Below are positions 1 to 6,949 of a DNA stretch of 21,162 nt, in pieces. Both the position numbers and the translations under genes were made by a program. This DNA comes from an uncultured Rhodospirillaceae bacterium. GTDB taxonomy: Bacteria > Pseudomonadota > Alphaproteobacteria > CAAGCB01 > CAG-977. Position 1 is the first letter of the stretch, and each line of letters starts with the position of its first letter. Location: the NCBI GenBank assembly GCA_900553035.1, contig USCC01000030.1:1-21162 (forward strand), read 5' to 3'. Below the pieces are notes generated by a model that had not been told where the DNA came from, made no database searches, and saw only the letters and a list, made by a program, of their open reading frames with translations.

Positions 1-1157
1 CCGCTGTCGCGCCGCATCCGACGGCCGTGCAGACAAAACAGCAGGGAACCGGGGATGCCGTCAAGGCCGCCCGTGCCGAATTGGAAGGATTCAAAGGCAG
101 CGTCCTGGTACTGTATGGCGACACGCCTCTGATTAAAAAGGAAACGCTTCAGGAAATGATCCGGCGCCGCGAAGAAGGCGCGTCAGTCGTGGTTCTGGGG
201 TTCCGTCCCAAAGACCCCGCACGTTACGGACGTCTGGTGACCGATGAATCCGGCCTGAAGGAAATTGTCGAATTCAAAGACGCCACCGAAGAACAGCGTA
301 AAATCACGCTGTGCAATTCGGGCGTCATGTGTATTGACGGTGAAAAGCTGTTCGGGTGGCTGGATCGGTTGAAGAACAACAACGCGGCCGGAGAGTTCTA
401 CCTGACAGACGTTGTCGCTCTGGCGCGCCAGGATGGTTTTTTCGTCGCTGTCGTTGAAGGGGATGCCGAGGAAGTCGCCGGCGTGAATTCCCGGACGGAT
501 CTGGCTTTCATCGAAAAAATCGCCCAGAAGCGTCTGCGCGAGAAATTCATGGCACAGGGCGTCACTCTGATTGACCCGGAAACGGTCTATTTCAGCTATG
601 ATACCGTACTGGGTCGTGACGTCGTCATTGAACCTTCCGTGTTTTTCGGCGCCGGCATGACGGTGGGGAACAATGTGGAAATCAGAGCCTTTTCGCATCT
701 GGAAGGCGCATCCGTGCATGACGGCGCCAAAATCGGACCGTTCGCCCGGCTGCGCCCCGGAGCAGAGGTCGGCGAAGACTGCCATATCGGAAATTTCGTT
801 GAGATTAAAAACGCGTCGGTGGAAAAAGGAGCAAAAGTCAACCATCTGTCTTATATCGGCGACGCGCGTATCGGAACAAAAACAAACATCGGCGCGGGGA
901 CGATCACCTGTAATTATGACGGTTATTTCAAAAGCCGGACAGATATCGGCGCCGGGGCATTCATCGGGTCGAACACGGCTCTGGTCGCACCGGTGACCGT
1001 CGGTGACGGCGCAATGGTCGCCGCCGGTTCAACCGTGACAAAGAATATCCCGGCAGACGCTTTGGCCGTTGCCCGGGGAAAACAGACGGTTTTCGACGGG
1101 TGGGCGGAACGTTTCCGCGCCCAGAAACACGAACGGAAAAGCAAACTCTCAAAATAA
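1..1157 (+). CDS. glmU: Bifunctional UDP-GlcNAc pyrophosphorylase / GlcN-1-P acetyltransferase, 5' truncated
   Basis: GlmU acetylates glucosamine-1-phosphate and then couples it to UTP, giving cytoplasmic UDP-GlcNAc for peptidoglycan and LPS. The window opens inside the gene: the frame is open from base 3 and no native start is present. Compared with the 456-residue E. coli protein, about 70 N-terminal residues are missing, including the LAAGxGTRM nucleotide loop. Visible uridylyltransferase signatures are QQGTGDA and YGDTPLI (metal-binding Asp codon at 120-122). The C-terminal half is a left-handed beta-helix with GPFARLRPGAE, NFVEIK, NHLSYIGDA and GAGTITCNYDG. The His codon at 843-845 in NHLSY matches the acetyltransferase catalytic His. 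The stop is followed 13 bases later by glmS, so the two genes of this pathway are probably co-transcribed. A GTG at base 27 is not the true start. Identity is very secure. Confidence 0.97.
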   Translation, partial: AVAPHPTAVQTKQQGTGDAVKAARAELEGFKGSVLVLYGDTPLIKKETLQEMIRRREEGASVVVLGFRPKDPARYGRLVTDESGLKEIVEFKDATEEQRKITLCNSGVMCIDGEKLFGWLDRLKNNNAAGEFYLTDVVALARQDGFFVAVVEGDAEEVAGVNSRTDLAFIEKIAQKRLREKFMAQGVTLIDPETVYFSYDTVLGRDVVIEPSVFFGAGMTVGNNVEIRAFSHLEGASVHDGAKIGPFARLRPGAEVGEDCHIGNFVEIKNASVEKGAKVNHLSYIGDARIGTKTNIGAGTITCNYDGYFKSRTDIGAGAFIGSNTALVAPVTVGDGAMVAAGSTVTKNIPADALAVARGKQTVFDGWAERFRAQKHERKSKLSK

Positions 1158-1170
1158 GGAGCGTTATACA

Positions 1171-2997
1171 ATGTGCGGTATTGTCGGCATCATCAGCAAC
1201 CGGGAAGTGACCCCTTTGCTGATCAACGGATTGAAACGTCTGGAATATCGGGGATATGACTCTGCGGGGGTGGCGACTCTGGTCGGAGACAGAATTGAAC
1301 GTCGCCGGGCAAAGGGAAAAATCGTCAATCTGGAACACAAGATTGAGGAACATCCTCTGCCGGGTACAATCGGAATCGGCCATACGCGCTGGGCGACGCA
1401 CGGCGTTCCCAATGAGGCGAACGCCCACCCGCACGCGACAAAGCACGTTGCCGTCGTCCATAACGGCATCATCGAAAACTATCGCGAACTCCGCGACGAA
1501 CTGACCGGGCAGGGGCACGTTTTTGAAAGCGAAACGGACACGGAAGTCGTCGTTCACCTGATTTCCCAGAAAATCGAGGAAGGATGCACGCCGCAGGAAG
1601 CGGTCTTCGCGTCATTGAAGCGTTTGAAAGGGGCTTTCGCGCTGGCCATTCTGTTCGCCGGGCATCAGGACATGATGATCGGCGCGCGCAAAGGCTCTCC
1701 TTTGGCCGTCGGATACGGGGACGGCGAGATGTTCCTGGGATCTGACGCTCTGGCACTGGCGCCGCTGACCCAGAAAATTTCGTATCTGGAAGATGGGGAC
1801 TGGGCTGTCCTGACCCGCGACGGCGTGACGGTTTTTGACGAAAACGGTTCCAAGGTTGAACGCAAGGTCGTTCTGTCGGCCACGTCGGGCGCGATGATCG
1901 GCAAAGGCGGCTACCGGCATTTCATGCTGAAGGAAATTTATGAACAGCCGCAGGTGATCGGAGACACTCTGAACACGATGATCAATCAGGATATGGATAC
2001 GATCACCCTGCCGGAAATTCCGTTTGATTTGAAAGATGTGACGCGCATGACGATTGTCGCGTGCGGGACATCCTATTATGCCGGACTGGTCGGAAAATAC
2101 TGGATTGAATCGGTCGCCCGCGTACCGGTCGATATTGACGTGGCGTCGGAATTCCGTTATCGGCGTCCTGTTCTGGAAAAAGGCGGTCTGGCTCTTTTCA
2201 TTTCCCAGTCGGGCGAAACGGCGGATACGCTTGCGGCGCTCCGTTACTGCAAGGAAAACGGCCAGAAAATCGTTTCCATTGTCAATGTGCCGGAAAGCTC
2301 AATGGCACGTGAGTCCGACTGTGTTTTAAAAACGCTTGCGGGGCCGGAAATCGGGGTTGCTTCCACCAAGGCATTTACGACGCAGCTGACGCTTCTGGCG
2401 TGTTTTGCCATTGCGCTGGGGCGCGAAAAAGGGACGCTGTCCCGCGAAGAGGAAGGCCGGCTGTCCCGTGCCCTGGTCGAAGTGCCGTCCCGTGTTGCCG
2501 ATGTCCTGAATAACGACGAAAAAATTGAAAAAATCGCTCAGGATATTGTTGCCGACGCGCGCGACGTCCTTTATCTGGGTCGCGGAAGCAGTTTTCCGAT
2601 TGCTCTGGAAGGCGCGCTGAAGCTCAAGGAAATTTCCTATATTCATGCGGAAGGTTATGCCGCCGGCGAAATGAAGCACGGCCCGATCGCCCTGATTGAC
2701 GAAACGGTGCCCGTTGTTGTTGTTGCGCCGACGGACGAACTGTTCGATAAAACGGTGTCCAACATGCAGGAAGTCATTGCTCGCGGAGGGCGCGTCGTTT
2801 TCTTCGGCGATAAGGAAGGCATCGGAAAGGTATGCGATCGTTCGGCTGCGACAATCGCCCTGCCGGCGGTCGATCCGTTCGTCGCTCCGATCCTGTACGC
2901 CGTGCCCGTACAGCTTCTGGCTTATCATACGGCGGTTTCCAAAGGCACCGACGTTGATCAGCCGCGCAATCTGGCGAAAAGCGTGACGGTGGAATAA
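1171..2997 (+). CDS. glmS: Glutamine--fructose-6-phosphate aminotransferase (isomerizing)
   Basis: GlmS makes glucosamine-6-phosphate from fructose-6-phosphate and glutamine, the entry step to UDP-GlcNAc. The protein is 608 residues, essentially the family length. It starts MCGIVGI, so Cys2 becomes the N-terminal glutaminase nucleophile after Met removal; this fixes the start at 1171 although the frame stays open upstream into glmU. AAGGA at 1156-1160 serves as ribosome binding site. HTRWATHG (71-78) and HNGIIENY mark the glutaminase domain. Two SIS domains follow, with CGTSYYAG, SQSGETADTL and a second set near LGRGSSFPIALEGALKLKE. The C-terminus RNLAKSVTVE is the conserved tail that closes the sugar site. 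The gap from glmU is 13 bases and the next gene begins 3 bases after the stop. No glmS ribozyme is visible upstream, as expected outside Firmicutes. Confidence 0.98.
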   Translation: MCGIVGIISNREVTPLLINGLKRLEYRGYDSAGVATLVGDRIERRRAKGKIVNLEHKIEEHPLPGTIGIGHTRWATHGVPNEANAHPHATKHVAVVHNGIIENYRELRDELTGQGHVFESETDTEVVVHLISQKIEEGCTPQEAVFASLKRLKGAFALAILFAGHQDMMIGARKGSPLAVGYGDGEMFLGSDALALAPLTQKISYLEDGDWAVLTRDGVTVFDENGSKVERKVVLSATSGAMIGKGGYRHFMLKEIYEQPQVIGDTLNTMINQDMDTITLPEIPFDLKDVTRMTIVACGTSYYAGLVGKYWIESVARVPVDIDVASEFRYRRPVLEKGGLALFISQSGETADTLAALRYCKENGQKIVSIVNVPESSMARESDCVLKTLAGPEIGVASTKAFTTQLTLLACFAIALGREKGTLSREEEGRLSRALVEVPSRVADVLNNDEKIEKIAQDIVADARDVLYLGRGSSFPIALEGALKLKEISYIHAEGYAAGEMKHGPIALIDETVPVVVVAPTDELFDKTVSNMQEVIARGGRVVFFGDKEGIGKVCDRSAATIALPAVDPFVAPILYAVPVQLLAYHTAVSKGTDVDQPRNLAKSVTVE

Positions 2998-3000
2998 GGC

Positions 3001-3630
3001 ATGTGGAAGGATCGTCTGCGGCGTTACGCGCGTGCATTCAGAAACATGTTCAGGGGGGCTTTTGCCTTTCTCGTGCCGGCGGCTGTCGTTGTCCTTCTGG
3101 TCGGCGGCCTGATGCTCGCGGTGGCCACGTCAAAGGACGGTTCCTTCCGCCCCTGTTTTGACGAGCTGGTTTCATGCATGGGGGATGACCTTGATGCGCC
3201 GGCGGGACCGGCCAGGCTTTGGAAAATGACAAAGTGTTCGTACCGGACGGCTTGGTGCGATATCCGTATTCTGTGGGGCAAGGCGACAGGGCGTGAGCCG
3301 GCGTCGGTTCTTTCCACGGGGGCACAGACGTCTTCCGTATCCGAAGAGGAATACCGCGAAAAGCAGGCCGAAATTATGAAATACCTGACTTCGGAAGAGG
3401 TTCTGAACGAACGTTCGGAACAGGTTCAGCGGGAAATACGGCAGGAAGCCGACAGTCTGGAACAGATGAGTCCGCAGGAACTGAAAGATGAAATGAAGCG
3501 TCTGGCGGAGGAACGAAAAGCGTTTGAAGCGGAACAGGAGGAATTCCGCCGTCTGCTGGGAGAAGCGGTAAAGGCGCACGGAGACGCGGGAGCCGATTCC
3601 GATATTTTATCTGGTCAAAAAGAGAAATAA
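3001..3630 (+). CDS. Hypothetical single-pass membrane protein with coiled-coil tail
   Basis: I do not recognise this 209-residue protein. A basic N-terminus (residues 1-18, many Arg/Lys) precedes one hydrophobic helix at about 20-42 rich in Val, Leu and Ala. The basic side should face the cytoplasm, placing the rest outside the inner membrane. Residues 43-100 carry four cysteines (52, 59, 79, 86), enough for two disulfides. Residues 113-190 are very rich in Glu, Lys, Arg and Gln and look like a long coiled coil. The ATG lies 3 bases after the glmS stop, with the GGTGGAATAAGG region as likely ribosome binding site, so it probably depends on glmU-glmS transcription. Its frame shares the codon style of its neighbours. 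The function is unknown; an envelope role is only suggested by topology and by the glmS linkage. Confidence 0.75.
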   Translation: MWKDRLRRYARAFRNMFRGAFAFLVPAAVVVLLVGGLMLAVATSKDGSFRPCFDELVSCMGDDLDAPAGPARLWKMTKCSYRTAWCDIRILWGKATGREPASVLSTGAQTSSVSEEEYREKQAEIMKYLTSEEVLNERSEQVQREIRQEADSLEQMSPQELKDEMKRLAEERKAFEAEQEEFRRLLGEAVKAHGDAGADSDILSGQKEK

Positions 3631-3632
3631 AG

Positions 3633-3658
3633 CATATAAACGCTGTTGGTTTTATATG
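3633..3658. promoter_or_regulatory. Perfect 8-bp inverted repeat upstream of DAHP synthase
   Basis: CATATAAA at 3633-3640 and TTTATATG at 3651-3658 are exact reverse complements separated by 10 bases. They lie in the 41-base gap between the coiled-coil protein and the DAHP synthase gene, ending 13 bases before its ATG. The AT-rich arms would form a weak RNA stem, so a DNA operator for a dimeric regulator is an alternative. Which regulator, if any, is unknown. Confidence 0.4.
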
Positions 3659-3671
3659 ACGGGAAAGAAAG

Positions 3672-5060
3672 ATGCAGATGGATGAATGGATGCCCGACAG
3701 CTGGCGTTCCAAACCGGCGTTGCATTTGCCGGAATACGTCGATGAAGCGCATCTGAAAGCTGTCGAGGGAAAGCTGCGCAGATATCCGCCTCTGGTCTTT
3801 GCGGAGGAAGCTCTGCGCCTGAAACGGTCGCTGGCAGAGGTGGCCAACGGCCGCGCGTTTTTGCTTCAGGGCGGCGACTGTGCCGAAAGTTTTGCGGAAT
3901 TCGGCGCGAACAACATTCGGGACATGTTCCGCATCCTTTTGCAGATGGCTGTTGTTCTGATGTTCGGGGCTTCCCGTCCCGTGGTCAAAGTCGGGCGCTT
4001 GGCCGGGCAGTTCGCCAAGCCGCGTTCTTCGGCGACGGAAACGCTGGACGGAGTGACGTTGCCGTCTTATCGCGGCGACAATATTAACGGGATTGACTTT
4101 ACGTCCGAATCCCGGACGCCCAATCCTGACCGTATGTTGCAGGCCTATCACCGGGCATCGGCGACCCTGAACCTTCTTCGTGCCTTTTCACAGGGCGGCT
4201 TTGCGGATCTGAACAAAGTCCAGGAATGGAATTTGGGCTTTGTTGAAAATTCGCTGCAGGGTGAACATTACCGCCGTTTTGCGGCTCGCATCAGCGAAAC
4301 GCTGGATTTCATGGCGGCGTGCGGTATTACGGCCGAAGCGGTTCCCATTGTCCGTGAAACGCCCTTTTACACGTCGCATGAAGCTCTTCTCCTGCCGTTT
4401 GAGGAGGCGATGACCCGCGTTGATTCAACCAGCGGCGACTGGTACGACTGTTCGGCTCACATGCTCTGGATCGGGGAACGGACGCGCGATCCGGCGGGGG
4501 CACATGTTGAGTTTGCCCGCGGCATCTGCAATCCGGTCGGTGTCAAGGTCGGTCCGTCGACGGAGCCGGACTCCCTTCTGCGTCTGTGCGATATTCTGAA
4601 CCCGCTGAACGAAGCGGGGCGGCTGACCGTCATTGTCCGTATGGGGGCACAGAAAGTCGGCGACTGCCTGCCGCCGCTGATTCGTGCCGTCGAAAAGGAA
4701 GGGTACAGGGTCGTTTGGTCCTGCGACCCGATGCACGCCAACACACAGGTCGCTTCAAACGGTTACAAGACCCGTGATTTCAACCGGATTTTAGAGGAAG
4801 TGAAGAATTTCTTCGCGGTTCACAAGGCCGAAGGGACATATGCCGGCGGCCTGCATTTTGAAATGACCGGGCAGGATGTGACCGAATGTGTCGGCGGATC
4901 ACAGGATATCACCGAGGAAATTCTGGCAGAGCGCTACAACACGCTGTGCGACCCGCGCCTGAACGCCAACCAGTCTTTGGAACTGGCTTTTCTGGTTGCG
5001 GAAATTCTGAAAAAAGAAACCGGAGACGTAAGAAAACCTTCTCCGGCTTATGGAGTTTAA
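3672..5060 (+). CDS. aroG: Class II 3-deoxy-7-phosphoheptulonate (DAHP) synthase
   Basis: This enzyme condenses phosphoenolpyruvate and erythrose-4-phosphate into DAHP, the first step of the shikimate pathway to aromatic amino acids. The 462-residue protein is the plant/actinobacterial/proteobacterial class II type, with no resemblance to class I AroF/G/H of E. coli. The family metal ligands can be placed: Cys70 in LLQGGDCAESF, His355 in CDPMHAN, Glu397 in GGLHFEMTGQD and Asp427 in YNTLCDPRLNANQSLEL. RGDNING (134-140) and KVGPSTEPD (292-300) are substrate-binding stretches. GGGAAAG at 3661-3667 is a reasonable ribosome binding site for 3672; an in-frame ATG at 3678 is an alternative. A perfect inverted repeat sits just upstream. 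The next gene starts 7 bases after the stop. The symbol aroG is used loosely for this class. Confidence 0.96.
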   Translation: MQMDEWMPDSWRSKPALHLPEYVDEAHLKAVEGKLRRYPPLVFAEEALRLKRSLAEVANGRAFLLQGGDCAESFAEFGANNIRDMFRILLQMAVVLMFGASRPVVKVGRLAGQFAKPRSSATETLDGVTLPSYRGDNINGIDFTSESRTPNPDRMLQAYHRASATLNLLRAFSQGGFADLNKVQEWNLGFVENSLQGEHYRRFAARISETLDFMAACGITAEAVPIVRETPFYTSHEALLLPFEEAMTRVDSTSGDWYDCSAHMLWIGERTRDPAGAHVEFARGICNPVGVKVGPSTEPDSLLRLCDILNPLNEAGRLTVIVRMGAQKVGDCLPPLIRAVEKEGYRVVWSCDPMHANTQVASNGYKTRDFNRILEEVKNFFAVHKAEGTYAGGLHFEMTGQDVTECVGGSQDITEEILAERYNTLCDPRLNANQSLELAFLVAEILKKETGDVRKPSPAYGV

Positions 5061-5067
5061 TTGATAC

Positions 5068-6228
5068 ATGACTGAAACCCATCATCCTTCCACTGTATTC
5101 ATTCCGACGGTTGAAGACGTCCCGGCGTATACGGACAAATATTTCACCCGGACGAAAGAAATCGTTTCAAAGTTCGGCGACCGTCCGGTTACTTATGCGG
5201 TGTTTCTGCGCCGTCCGGTTCTGTTTGCCCCGCGTCTGGCGGTGTCATGGCTGGAAAATATCCTGAAACAGGAAGGCCACGCCGTTGACATCAAGTACAA
5301 TTACCGCGAAGGCGACTGGGTCGGCGCGGGCGAGCCGATGATGTACATCACCGGTTCTTTTACGGCGCTGGTCGAAAAGGAGACCATTCTGCTCCAGAAG
5401 CTTGGCGCGGCGTGTGTTGCGGCCTATAACGCCTCGTCCATGTGTCAGGAACTTCCTCATGTCGAATTTCTGGCGATGGACGCGCGCCACTGCGCCGGAT
5501 CGGAAATGGCCGAGCTGATGGCCTATGCGGCGGCGGTCGGTTCTGAGGCTGCGAAAAAGACCGGAGCAAAAGGTTTTATCGGTACGGCGAACGATGCGAC
5601 GGCGATTTTCTTTGACCTGAAAGAAGGGTTGGGGACGATGCCGCACGCGCTGATCGGTTATGCGGGGTCGACAGTCCGGGCGGCGGAGATGTATCACGAA
5701 ACATTTCCGGAGCAGGGGCTGACGGTTCTGGTTGATTACTTCGGACGTGAAGTGACGGACGGTCTTGAAGTCTGCCGCCGGTTTCCGGAACTGGCGGCGG
5801 CGGGGCGGATTGCTCTTCGCCTGGACACGCACGGGGGCCGGTTTATTGAGGGGCTTGATACGCCGAAATCCTATGCTGTTCTGGAAAAGAACGCGCCTGA
5901 AAGCATCCGCGGTTACCGTAAGGAACGCGAGCTTCGCCTGCTGATCGGAACGGGCGTTTCGGCGGCGGCCATCTGGCATATGCGGGACAGCCTGGACGCG
6001 GCGGGTTTCGACAAGGTTAAAATTGTGGTTTCAAGCGGTTTTTCGGCTGAAAAATGTCATGTCATGGCATTGGCTCACGCGCCGATTGACATTGTGGGAA
6101 CGGGATCGTACCTGCCGGAAAAATGGACCGAGACTTACGGAACGGCTGACATCATCCGCTACGGCAATGAAAAACGTGTCAAAGTCGGACGTGAATTCCT
6201 GCTTGACAAACTGGATGGAATCGGGTGA
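5068..6228 (+). CDS. pncB: Nicotinate phosphoribosyltransferase
   Basis: The protein (386 residues) belongs to the type II phosphoribosyltransferase fold shared by nicotinate and quinolinate enzymes. It should convert nicotinate, PRPP and ATP to nicotinate mononucleotide in the Preiss-Handler NAD salvage route. Recognisable stretches are the N-terminal YTDKYFTRTKEI, the central MDARHCAGSEMAELM and GFIGTANDATAIF, LVDYFGREVTDGLEV, RLDTHGGRF, and a C-terminal phosphate-binding area around VSSGFSAEK and VGTGSYLP. It starts 7 bases after the DAHP synthase stop with GGAG at 5052-5055 upstream, so it is likely in the same operon. It overlaps the GNAT gene by 4 bases. Shorter than E. coli PncB (about 400 residues), it looks like the compact form seen in alphaproteobacteria. 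Nicotinamide specificity cannot be excluded from sequence alone. Confidence 0.88.
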   Translation: MTETHHPSTVFIPTVEDVPAYTDKYFTRTKEIVSKFGDRPVTYAVFLRRPVLFAPRLAVSWLENILKQEGHAVDIKYNYREGDWVGAGEPMMYITGSFTALVEKETILLQKLGAACVAAYNASSMCQELPHVEFLAMDARHCAGSEMAELMAYAAAVGSEAAKKTGAKGFIGTANDATAIFFDLKEGLGTMPHALIGYAGSTVRAAEMYHETFPEQGLTVLVDYFGREVTDGLEVCRRFPELAAAGRIALRLDTHGGRFIEGLDTPKSYAVLEKNAPESIRGYRKERELRLLIGTGVSAAAIWHMRDSLDAAGFDKVKIVVSSGFSAEKCHVMALAHAPIDIVGTGSYLPEKWTETYGTADIIRYGNEKRVKVGREFLLDKLDGIG

Positions 6229-6662
6229 TCCGCCTTTATTCCGGGGACGACGAAACGGCTGTGATGGACATATGGTACCGGGCGGCGGTTTTGGGACATC
6301 CTTTTATCGACGTCTCTTACTGGGATAAAAACAGCGGCGCGGTGCGCGATGTTTACCTGCCGTCATCCCGCACCTTTGTTTTTGAAGACGAAGGCCGTCT
6401 TGCGGGATTTATCAGCCTGATCGAGGAAAAGTTCATCGGAGCTCTGTTCGTTGATCCGGATTTTCAACGGCGTGGTATCGGACGGGCTCTGCTGACATAT
6501 GCCCGGGACGGACGAAAGACGCTTTGCCTGAACGTATACGCCGAAAATACAAACGCCGTGAATTTTTACCTGAAGAACGGCTTTAAAGTCACGGCAGAAA
6601 GAACGGATACAGAGACGGGCTGCGCGGAAAAACAGATGACATGGAACGAACCGCAGATATAA
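6225..6662 (+). CDS. GNAT-family N-acetyltransferase, YjaB-like
   Basis: A 145-residue single-domain GNAT acetyltransferase starting with GTG in the classic GTGA overlap with the preceding stop, which implies translational coupling. The acetyl-CoA pyrophosphate loop is QRRGIGRALL at 81-90, preceded by the beta-4 strand IGALFVDPDF (71-80). The beta-5/alpha-4 part is LNVYAENTNAVNFYLKNGFKV (102-122), typical of motif B. The order and wording of these motifs recall E. coli YjaB. The natural acceptor is not known; small-molecule amines or protein N-termini are possible. It is the last gene of the plus-strand block and runs into the tandem-repeat intergenic region that separates it from a convergent operon. 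Confidence 0.88.
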   Translation: MIRLYSGDDETAVMDIWYRAAVLGHPFIDVSYWDKNSGAVRDVYLPSSRTFVFEDEGRLAGFISLIEEKFIGALFVDPDFQRRGIGRALLTYARDGRKTLCLNVYAENTNAVNFYLKNGFKVTAERTDTETGCAEKQMTWNEPQI

Positions 6663-6707
6663 CCACAGGCTTCGCCGCGCCCTCCGGAAGAACGCCGTTC
6701 CTGAGAA

Positions 6708-6748
6708 GGAGGGACGATCTCTGTGCCGAGGCTTCGTCTCCTTTTTTT
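6708..6748 (+). terminator. Candidate intrinsic terminator in repeat copy 1
   Basis: GGAG and ACGA (6708-6711, 6714-6717) can pair with TCGT and CTCC (6734-6741), leaving a GG bulge, and seven T residues follow at 6742-6748. A shorter stem GAGGC/GTCTC closer to the T-run is an alternative. It is well placed to end transcription after the GNAT gene. Confidence 0.5.
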
Positions 6749-6764
6749 GCTAAGCAATAAAGAC
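6747..6764. repeat. Palindromic motif TTGCTAAGCAA-TAAAGAC, copy A
   Basis: The 11-base near palindrome TTGCT-A-AGCAA is followed by TAAAGAC. It lies just after the T-run of repeat copy 1 and recurs at 6879-6896 (identical) and 21111-21128 (one base different). It could be a protein-binding site or the core of a dispersed repeat. Confidence 0.6.
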
Positions 6765-6839
6765 GGGAAACACGTGCTGCACCGTGAAACGGAAATCACT
6801 TTCGCGGCATCGGAAACGACGGGGTACCGTTCCCGAGAA

Positions 6840-6880
6840 GGAGGGACAATCTCTGTGCCGAGGCTTCGTCTCCTTTTTTT
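6840..6880 (+). terminator. Candidate intrinsic terminator in repeat copy 2
   Basis: Same structure as in copy 1, with the T-run at 6874-6880. Here ACGA has become ACAA, which breaks one pair of the long stem without a compensating change. The short GAGGC/GTCTC stem is intact. Confidence 0.4.
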
Positions 6881-6896
6881 GCTAAGCAATAAAGAC
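6879..6896. repeat. Palindromic motif TTGCTAAGCAA-TAAAGAC, copy B
   Basis: Exact copy of the 18-base motif at 6747-6764, located at the equivalent place in the second tandem repeat. Confidence 0.6.
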
Positions 6897-6949
6897 GGGG
6901 AACACGTGCTGCGCCGTGAAACGGAAATCACTTTCGCGGCGGCCGCTCG

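Larger units (their letters stand above)
6695..6940. repeat. Tandem direct repeat, two 114-bp copies with 132-bp period
   Basis: Copy 1 spans 6695-6808 and copy 2 spans 6827-6940, with an 18-base spacer. I count four differences over 114 bases, all transitions. The sequence left of copy 1 (about 6671-6694) loosely resembles the spacer, so the ancestral unit may have been the full 132 bases with a partial third unit. Each copy holds a candidate terminator stem with seven T residues, followed by the palindromic TTGCTAAGCAA and then TAAAGAC. The pair occupies most of the 287-base gap between convergent genes. Because 132 is divisible by three, short repetitive ORFs appear on both strands, but they lack start signals and look fortuitous. 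Confidence 0.93.

Noticed and set aside
1158..1170. glmS ribozyme or riboswitch upstream of glmS
   Set aside because: Only 13 bases separate glmU and glmS, which is too short, and this element belongs to Gram-positive lineages.
961..1557. Minus-strand frame opposite the glmU/glmS junction
   Set aside because: It is antisense to conserved catalytic sequence of both genes and has no start signal or recognisable domain.
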